A DNA stretch of 64,000 bases. It comes from Acidiphilium sp. PA. Lineage in GTDB: Bacteria; Pseudomonadota; Alphaproteobacteria; Acetobacterales; Acetobacteraceae. The position numbers were made by a program, and so were the translations under genes. Under the pieces are notes generated by a model. That model worked only from the letters and a program-made list of their open reading frames with translations, was not told the DNA's origin and ran no database searches. This document shows positions 58,753 through 64,000 of the stretch, one piece after another (the stretch's first letter is position 1; every line of letters starts with the position of its first letter). The DNA lies in the NCBI RefSeq assembly GCF_026191915.1, contig NZ_JAIMBY010000011.1:62001-126000 (forward strand), in the 5' to 3' direction.

Positions 58753-59432
58753 ACGCACCGGCGCCGGTCCGCTTCGTCGCAAAGAATATGCGTGTCGACC
58801 TCGAGTTGATTGCCGGCATGATCAGCCCGGGTTCACGGGTGCTCGACATCGGCTGCGGCGACGGCGCATTGATCGAACACCTGTTCCGTACCCTGAATTG
58901 TGATGCGCGCGGTGTTGAGATCGACATGGCGGAAGTAACACGGGCCGTCGCCCATGGCCTGCCGGTCATGCAAGGCGACGCCGACACCGACCTGTCTCAC
59001 TACCCCGATGATGCCTTCGATTATGTCGTACTGTCGCGGACGTTACAGGCCGTCGAGCGACCCCGCGAAGTGCTTCGGCAAATGCTCAGGATCGGTACGC
59101 GCGCCATCGTCAGTTTTCCGAATTTCGGACACTGGAGTTTACGCTGGCAGTTGCTCTCGACTGGCAGGATGCCCATGACCAAGACCTGGAACCGGATGTG
59201 GTACGAAACGCCCAATATACATCCATGCACGATCCGGGATTTCTTTGATCTTTGTGATAGCGAAGGATACCGCGTCGAACACTGGCTTGCCGCTGACGAG
59301 GCCGGACGGCGGGCCCCGTGGCGCCGAGCGCCTTTGCTGGCCAATTTGTTCGGCGAACAGGGCTTGTTCCTTCTGCGCCACGATCGGCGGACGCATGCCA
59401 AACCGCCCGAAGTCACTGATCCCGCGCGATGA
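58749..59432 (+). CDS. metW: Methionine biosynthesis protein MetW
   Basis: This is a 227-residue SAM-methyltransferase-like protein that partners MetX in alphaproteobacteria. [32 protein letters not shown], in pieces, opens it, and [25 protein letters not shown] and [15 protein letters not shown] are the MetW hallmarks. The GTG start overlaps the metX stop. The C-terminal tail is somewhat longer than usual. Its stop overlaps the ABC ATPase gene. Confidence 0.95.
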   Translation: MNAPAPVRFVAKNMRVDLELIAGMISPGSRVLDIGCGDGALIEHLFRTLNCDARGVEIDMAEVTRAVAHGLPVMQGDADTDLSHYPDDAFDYVVLSRTLQAVERPREVLRQMLRIGTRAIVSFPNFGHWSLRWQLLSTGRMPMTKTWNRMWYETPNIHPCTIRDFFDLCDSEGYRVEHWLAADEAGRRAPWRRAPLLANLFGEQGLFLLRHDRRTHAKPPEVTDPAR

Positions 59433-60160
59433 GCGCCGTGATCGTGCGAAACCTGAGCAAGCGGTTCGGTACGGTCACCGCCGTGGATCGGATCGATTTT
59501 ACGGTTCCGAACGGTGCGACAATCGGTTTGCTCGGCGGCAATGGTGCCGGCAAAACAACGACGATCTCAATGCTGTTGGGCATTCTGGTTCCTGATCAAG
59601 GCGCGATCGAAATACTCGGCCACGACATGGCCCGTGACCGTTTCGCTGCCCTTGCACGCATGAACTACTCGTCGCCCTACGTAGCGCTGCCCATGCGATT
59701 GACGGTCGCCGAAAATCTGGCTGTGTACGGCCATTTGTACAATGTGCCCAATCTCAAGACGCGGATCAGGGACCTCGCCCATGAGTTCGATCTGGAATCG
59801 CTGCTTGACCGGCGGGCCGGCGCATTGTCGGCCGGTCAGAAAACGCGGGTCGCCCTCGCCAAAGCCCTCATAAACCGTCCCGATCTGTTGCTCCTCGATG
59901 AACCGACCGCCAGCCTCGATCCTGATACGGCCGATTATGTTCGAGCCAGACTGGAAGCCTACCGCGCGGAATCAGGTGCGGCGATCCTGCTCGCATCCCA
60001 TAACATGAGCGAGGTCGAACGATTGTGTTCAAGCGTTCTCATGATGAAACATGGTAAAATTGTCGACCAGGGAACGCCGGACGCCCTGATTGCCCGGTAT
60101 GGCCGCGACGATCTGGAGCAAGTTTTTCTCACGATTGCGCGCGCGGCGACGCCGGTATGA
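59429..60160 (+). CDS. ABC transporter ATP-binding protein (NodI/DrrA-like)
   Basis: This is a 243-residue ATPase of an ABC-2 exporter. Walker A is LLGGNGAGKTTTISMLLG, the signature is LSAGQKTRVALAKALINRP, and Walker B is LLLLDEPTASLDPDTA, with the switch His in LLASHNMSEVERLCSS. The group exports polysaccharide, lipid or drug-like substrates. The gene starts inside the metW stop and ends inside the permease start, so the pair is translated together with metXW. Confidence 0.95.
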   Translation: MSAVIVRNLSKRFGTVTAVDRIDFTVPNGATIGLLGGNGAGKTTTISMLLGILVPDQGAIEILGHDMARDRFAALARMNYSSPYVALPMRLTVAENLAVYGHLYNVPNLKTRIRDLAHEFDLESLLDRRAGALSAGQKTRVALAKALINRPDLLLLDEPTASLDPDTADYVRARLEAYRAESGAAILLASHNMSEVERLCSSVLMMKHGKIVDQGTPDALIARYGRDDLEQVFLTIARAATPV

Positions 60161-60957
60161 AGGCCGCGCTCCGACGGATATGGGGGTTGGTTTATCGCCA
60201 CCTCTGCCTCTATCGCCGCTCCTGGCCGCGGATCGTCGAGCTCGCGTATTGGCCCACCCTCGAACTGTTGATATGGGGGTTCACCGCCCAATTCGTGGCC
60301 CATAGCCAAGCCGACATAGCCCTGAAGACCGGTGGCTCGCTGATCGGCGGGGTTCTGCTCTGGGAAGTGGCACTCCGCTCCCAGATGGGTGTCACGATTT
60401 CATTTCTCGAGGAAATCTGGTCGCGCAATCTGGGTCATATCTTCGTAAGCCCATTGCGCCCGCGCGAACTCGTGGCCGCGCTCCTTTGTGTTTCGGTAAT
60501 GCGCACGATGATCGGGTTGGCCCCGGCTGCGCTAATTGCCGCCTTTCTGTACGCTTTCAACATCTTTTCGCTCGGCCTTCCACTGCTGCTCCTGTTGCTG
60601 AATTTGATGCTGATGGGCTGGTGGATGTCCCTCGGAGTCATCGCGCTGCTGTTTCGCTACGGCGCATCCGCGGAAGCTCTCGCCTGGACGTTGGCATTCG
60701 GCATCACGCCTCTGGCCTGCGTCTTCTATCCGGTGACAGTTTTGCCGGGATGGTTACAGGTGATCGCGAAAATCATTCCCGCGGAACATATATTTTCGGC
60801 GATGCGCGAGATTTTGTATCAAAACCAAATAAACTGGACCCAATTTCTGTATGCGCTTGGGCTCAATGGCCTCTGGATGATGATGGCTATCGGCATTTTT
60901 TCACTCCAGTTCCGCGTGGCACGGTCCACCGGCGCATTGATTTCCATTGGGGAATAA
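60157..60957 (+). CDS. ABC-2 type transporter permease (NodJ-like)
   Basis: This is a 266-residue membrane protein with about six helices. It begins after a short basic cytosolic stretch (RIWGLVYRHLCLYRRSW), with WPTLELLIWGFTAQFV as the first helix. The conserved PLRPRELVAALL and the AFGITPLACVFYPVTVLPGWLQVIAKIIPAEHIF loop, in pieces, are typical of ABC-2 permeases. It forms the channel for the ATPase encoded upstream. The substrate is unknown. Confidence 0.92.
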   Translation: MKAALRRIWGLVYRHLCLYRRSWPRIVELAYWPTLELLIWGFTAQFVAHSQADIALKTGGSLIGGVLLWEVALRSQMGVTISFLEEIWSRNLGHIFVSPLRPRELVAALLCVSVMRTMIGLAPAALIAAFLYAFNIFSLGLPLLLLLLNLMLMGWWMSLGVIALLFRYGASAEALAWTLAFGITPLACVFYPVTVLPGWLQVIAKIIPAEHIFSAMREILYQNQINWTQFLYALGLNGLWMMMAIGIFSLQFRVARSTGALISIGE

Positions 60958-60971
60958 GGATTTTTCACGCA

Positions 60972-61598
60972 ATGTCCCAAGTCCAACCGCTCACGCGGTT
61001 CTGCCTCATTCGTCATGCCATCGTTGCACCTGAATATCTGCCCGTTCTTTATGGGCAGATGGATGTGCCGATCTGCCCATCCCGACTTTCATCCGACAGC
61101 CGACGCTATGCATCGCTCGGTGCTATCCTGCCCAAACCTGCCCACTGGGTCGTTACCCCTTTGTCGCGCACCCGAGCAACCGCGGAGGCGATCATGCAAG
61201 CGGGCTATGGGCCGGTCCCGTTATACGTTGAGGCCGGCTTGATCGAGCAAGATTTCGGCGCCTGGCAAGGCTCAGCCATGACTGATTTCATCAACCGCCC
61301 CACCAAGCATCCGTTCTGGCCCGTGGGCGGTGAAGAAATACCGCCAGACGGCGAGAGTTTCAGCCAGATGCGCGCGCGCGTCGGACCCACGATGGAGAGC
61401 TTGGCAAAAATGCACGCCGGGAAAACCGTGATCGTCGTGTCCCATGGCGGCGCGATTCGGGCGGCGATCGCCGAAGCCCTCCAGCTCACCTCAGATCAGG
61501 CCCTGAGCTTGGCGGTCGACAATCTTTCGATATCCCGTCTCGAGCACTACGGCCACGCCTGGCGTGTGGTGTCGCTGAATGAACAAATGTCCATTTGA
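60972..61598 (+). CDS. Histidine phosphatase family protein
   Basis: This is a 208-residue phosphoglycerate-mutase-like phosphatase. The catalytic His is in FCLIRHAIVAPE; the usual RHG is RHA here, a tolerated change. TPLSRTRATAEAIMQ, LIEQDFGAWQG and VIVVSHGGAIRAAIAEAL complete the site. Such enzymes include alpha-ribazole phosphatase and broad sugar phosphatases. It lies 14 bases after the permease and is probably the last gene of the metXW transcript. Confidence 0.9.
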   Translation: MSQVQPLTRFCLIRHAIVAPEYLPVLYGQMDVPICPSRLSSDSRRYASLGAILPKPAHWVVTPLSRTRATAEAIMQAGYGPVPLYVEAGLIEQDFGAWQGSAMTDFINRPTKHPFWPVGGEEIPPDGESFSQMRARVGPTMESLAKMHAGKTVIVVSHGGAIRAAIAEALQLTSDQALSLAVDNLSISRLEHYGHAWRVVSLNEQMSI

Positions 61599-61658
61599 GT
61601 TAAATTACCACGACATCCTCTATATCTGCGTGCAGCAACATATCCCGGAGCCCACAAA

Positions 61659-62402
61659 ATGGATCGATCGTCGGCAATGCCACCTCAAACAACGCCCCGG
61701 GCCCATGTCTGGCGAGCGGGACAAATCGGCCTCTCCGCCCTTCTGCTGGCGCTGCCGCTGTCCGCATGCGCCAGCGGGTCGAGTGGTTCGAACGGCGCCC
61801 AAGAACTGGTCGACCGATCGACGCTTTCGGTCGAGACCATGCTTGGCAACGGTTCCGCCCAGGCCAATCAAGCGACGCAGTTTCTGCGGCGCGCGAAGGC
61901 GGTTGTGGTTTGTCCGCGGATCTTCAAAGCTGGATTTTTCATCGGCGGCGAGGGCGGTGACTGCGTGCTGGTTTCGAGGGCCGCAACGGGTTCCTGGTCC
62001 GATCCCGCGTTCTACACAATGGGCAGTGGCAGTTTCGGTCTGCAAATCGGCGTTCAAGATGCCGAGGTGATCATGATGCTCATGAACGACACAGCTCTCA
62101 ACGCCTTCCTGAACAGCCAGTTTAAAATCGGTGCCGATGCGGGAATTTCCGTTGCAACAATCGGGGCGGGTGTCGGCGGCTCGACGGGGACGGCACTGGG
62201 CGCCGATATCATCACGTTTGCCAAGGCACGTGGTTTATATGGTGGCATCTCGCTGTCGGGCTCGGTCTTCTCCAACGATTCGGCGTTAGATCAGCAGTAT
62301 TACGGCCAGTTGATCGATCCGCGGCAGATTGTTGTCACGATGTCGGCCAATAATGCCGGCGCCAATCCGCTCCGCGCGATGTTGGCCAAATTCGGCGGAT
62401 AA
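61659..62402 (+). CDS. YSC84/SYLF-domain lipoprotein
   Basis: This 247-residue protein has an N-terminal signal with a lipobox LSAC, the lipid-bearing Cys37 following a hydrophobic helix at 22-35. The SYLF domain follows: FLRRAKAVVVCPRIFKAGFFIGGEGG, in pieces, MGSGSFGLQIGVQDAEVIMMLMND and GRRGLYGGISLSGS-like ARGLYGGISLSGSVF. SYLF domains bind lipids; bacterial members sit in the envelope. Two ATG codons near the N-terminus are possible starts. Function is not established. Confidence 0.92.
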   Translation: MDRSSAMPPQTTPRAHVWRAGQIGLSALLLALPLSACASGSSGSNGAQELVDRSTLSVETMLGNGSAQANQATQFLRRAKAVVVCPRIFKAGFFIGGEGGDCVLVSRAATGSWSDPAFYTMGSGSFGLQIGVQDAEVIMMLMNDTALNAFLNSQFKIGADAGISVATIGAGVGGSTGTALGADIITFAKARGLYGGISLSGSVFSNDSALDQQYYGQLIDPRQIVVTMSANNAGANPLRAMLAKFGG

Positions 62403-62440
62403 ACATTCCCTCACGACGCGATCGGCGCTAGATTGCGAGT

Positions 62441-62908
62441 ATGTCGCAGTCGGGCGCCGAACCGTTTTGGGTAGTCAAACGCCTCGATCAGATGACCGAG
62501 GCGGAGTGGGAATCTCTCTGCGACGGGTGCGGTCGCTGTTGTCTGCACAAATTGCGCGACGATGAAACCGGTGAACTGGAATTCACGAACGTCGCGTGCC
62601 GACTGCTCGACACGCGAAGCTGCGCATGCACTGATTATGTAAATCGGACACGTGCGGTGCCCGACTGCATTTCCTTGACCCCTGCTGCGTTGACAGAGAT
62701 CGACTGGCTGCCGCCATCCTGTGCTTATCGCCTGGTCGCGGATGGGCGTCCCCTTCCGGCGTGGCATCCGCTCGTGACCGGCGATGTCGATAGTACCCGC
62801 AAAGCGGGCGCATCGGTCTCGGACCGAGTGATCAGCGAGGATGACGCCGGACCCTTGGAACATCATATCGTGGCCTGGCCTGCCCGTTGGCCAAAACAGC
62901 GTCGATGA
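62441..62908 (+). CDS. YcgN/UPF0260 cysteine-cluster protein
   Basis: This 155-residue protein carries the YcgN/YkgJ cysteine pattern: WESLCDGCGRCCLHKLRD near residue 26, then ACRLLDTRSCACTDY near 50 and VPDCISL. The eight cysteines suggest binding of iron-sulfur or zinc. The C-terminal LPPSCAYRLVADGRPLPAWHPL is typical of UPF0260. The role is unknown. Its stop overlaps the next gene (ATGA). Confidence 0.93.
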   Translation: MSQSGAEPFWVVKRLDQMTEAEWESLCDGCGRCCLHKLRDDETGELEFTNVACRLLDTRSCACTDYVNRTRAVPDCISLTPAALTEIDWLPPSCAYRLVADGRPLPAWHPLVTGDVDSTRKAGASVSDRVISEDDAGPLEHHIVAWPARWPKQRR

Positions 62909-63615
62909 CGGCATCGTTCGAGTCAATCGATGAGTCCGTCATCATAGGCGGCAGGCTTGCATCGATTCGGTGGCGGCGCAGCGTTCGGGCCCGACGGGTG
63001 GCCTTGAAGATCGACCCGCAACTTGGGGGCGTCGTGATCACTTTGCCTCCGAAGAGCTCGCGGCGTGCCGGGCTCGCCCTACTCCGCGGACATGAAACCT
63101 GGGTTGCCGAACGGCTGGCCGCCCTGCCCGCTCCCATGACGATTGTCGCCGGCGGTACCATCCCGGTATCCGGAAAGACCCATCTGATCGTCATCGACCC
63201 AAAGCATCGGGGTGCTGCGGTGATCGGCGATTCGCAAATACGCGTATCCGGGCAACCCGAATTTGTAGCCCGGCGCGTCCGGGATGCGTTACAAAGCTTG
63301 GCACGTGATAAATTCCGCGCGAGCGCCGCGGCCAAGGCGAGCCTTATCCCTGCCGTTCTCCGCGGCGTGCGGGTGAAGGACACAACATCCCGGTGGGGCA
63401 GCTGCACGGCTGACGGAACCCTGATGTTCTCCTGGCGCCTGGTCATGGCACCTGACTTCGTTCAGGACTACGTGATCGCCCACGAGGTCGCCCATCTGCG
63501 GCATATGAATCATGCTCCTACGTTCTGGGCCCTCACCGATAGTCTCACCCCTCATCGGCGCGCGGCAACCGCGTGGCTGCATAACCATGGCCCCGGGCTG
63601 TTGCGTGTCGGCTGA
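62905..63615 (+). CDS. YgjP-like metallopeptidase domain protein (DUF45/M48-like)
   Basis: This is a 236-residue zinc-metalloprotease-fold protein. RSVRARRVALKIDPQLGGVVITLP near residue 25 opens the DUF45 domain, in pieces. RWGSCTADGTLMFSWRLVMAP is the conserved family segment. The metal site is YVIAHEVAHLRHMNHAPTFW near 195, with H-E-x-x-H. Proteolysis has not been shown for most members. The chosen ATG overlaps the ycgN-like stop; an in-frame codon 18 bases earlier is less likely. Confidence 0.93.
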   Translation: MTASFESIDESVIIGGRLASIRWRRSVRARRVALKIDPQLGGVVITLPPKSSRRAGLALLRGHETWVAERLAALPAPMTIVAGGTIPVSGKTHLIVIDPKHRGAAVIGDSQIRVSGQPEFVARRVRDALQSLARDKFRASAAAKASLIPAVLRGVRVKDTTSRWGSCTADGTLMFSWRLVMAPDFVQDYVIAHEVAHLRHMNHAPTFWALTDSLTPHRRAATAWLHNHGPGLLRVG

Positions 63616-63659
63616 TCGCAGCGCACAAAGGGGCGCGCATTACAGATTTGGATCGCCGC

Positions 63660-64000
63660 ATGAAAGCAGTCGCATTCACTCATTCTTTGCCGATTACGGC
63701 CGAAGAGGCCCTGATTGATCTCGATGTGCCGGAGCCGACACCGCGGCGCTTCGATGTTCTTGTCGAGGTCAAGGCGGTCTCGGTAAATCCGGTCGATACC
63801 AAGGTTCGCCGACGCAGCGAACCGCTTGGCGAACCGCGGATATTGGGATTTGATGCTGCCGGCATCGTGCGCGCTGTGGGTTCCCACGTCACAAATTTCG
63901 GAATCGGCGACGAGATTTACTACGCCGGTGCCATCGACCGGCCTGGCAGCAACGCGGAGTTTCAGCTTGTCGACGAGCGTATCGCCGCGCGAAAACCGAA
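63660..64000 (+). CDS. Zinc-type alcohol dehydrogenase / quinone oxidoreductase (partial)
   Basis: This is the first 113 residues of an MDR-superfamily oxidoreductase, cut by the window end. MKAVAFTHSLPI and DVLVEVKAVSVNPVDTKVR are the typical catalytic-domain start. GFDAAGIVRAVGSHVTNFGIGDEIYYAGAIDRPGSNAEF, in pieces, places it near the zinc-binding alcohol dehydrogenase/quinone reductase YhdH-ZADH group without the structural zinc loop. Its cofactor domain lies outside the window. Confidence 0.9.
   Translation, partial: MKAVAFTHSLPITAEEALIDLDVPEPTPRRFDVLVEVKAVSVNPVDTKVRRRSEPLGEPRILGFDAAGIVRAVGSHVTNFGIGDEIYYAGAIDRPGSNAEFQLVDERIAARKP

Overview
The window looks like chromosomal DNA from an alphaproteobacterium, most likely a member of the Acetobacteraceae (Acidiphilium/Acidocella-like; the family is my inference from gene content and style). 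Support comes from a two-piece, circularly permuted tmRNA whose tag reads ANDNFEAFAVAA, a C4-pathway 5-aminolevulinate synthase, ThyX, a SUF-only iron-sulfur operon with an Rrf2 regulator, PhaR-type PHB control and an OhrR-type MarR. Nearly everything is housekeeping or metabolic. I see no prophage, CRISPR array or intact insertion sequence.

Left part (0-24.6 kb). These genes have very high GC and third positions that are almost all G or C. After a featureless, lower-GC stretch and tRNA-Thr(CGT) come hemA, thyX, the permuted ssrA gene, a possible small RNA with a perfect terminator, an orphan ParA ATPase with a small membrane protein, and nnrD. A tandem glycine riboswitch then leads gcvT-gcvH-gcvP. 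Next come two Met-rich exported proteins, a tightly overlapped operon (marR, ompR-type regulator, histidine kinase, N-acetyltransferase, SAM methyltransferase), ilvE with a DUF202 membrane protein, and an accessory patch at 17.4-19.8 kb. That patch holds two broken RAYT genes, several REP palindromes and one lower-GC DUF2806-like gene. Two divergent pairs follow (aldo/keto reductase with LysR; SDR with AraC), then a lineage-type hypothetical protein, a GST and an OhrR-like regulator.

Right part (26-64 kb). Codon usage is visibly more mixed. rplM-rpsI sit downstream of an SDR, a cytosolic GH15 glucoamylase and phaR, the last two overlapping by 4 bases. Divergent from phaR lies phaA-scoA-scoB-gabT, for acetoacetyl-CoA metabolism and PHB. 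A 664-residue orphan protein with a PLP-enzyme-like core follows, then YraN and an XRE regulator ahead of sseA-metC-hisI. Then come the complete suf operon (regulator-B-C-D-S-U-T-A), gph, glmU-glmS, a Bax-inhibitor-1 family protein, rpsO, truB, and an aromatic amino-acid cluster (chorismate mutase-hisC-tyrA). Divergent from it is metX-metW, fused in overlap to an ABC transporter pair and a phosphatase. The window ends with a YSC84 lipoprotein, YcgN-like, YgjP-like and a truncated alcohol dehydrogenase.

I found no clear new multi-gene system. The best leads are the orphan PLP-fold protein at 35495-37489, the RAYT/REP/DUF2806 patch, the Met-rich exported pair, and the chorismate mutase carrying what looks like a decayed prephenate dehydratase domain.
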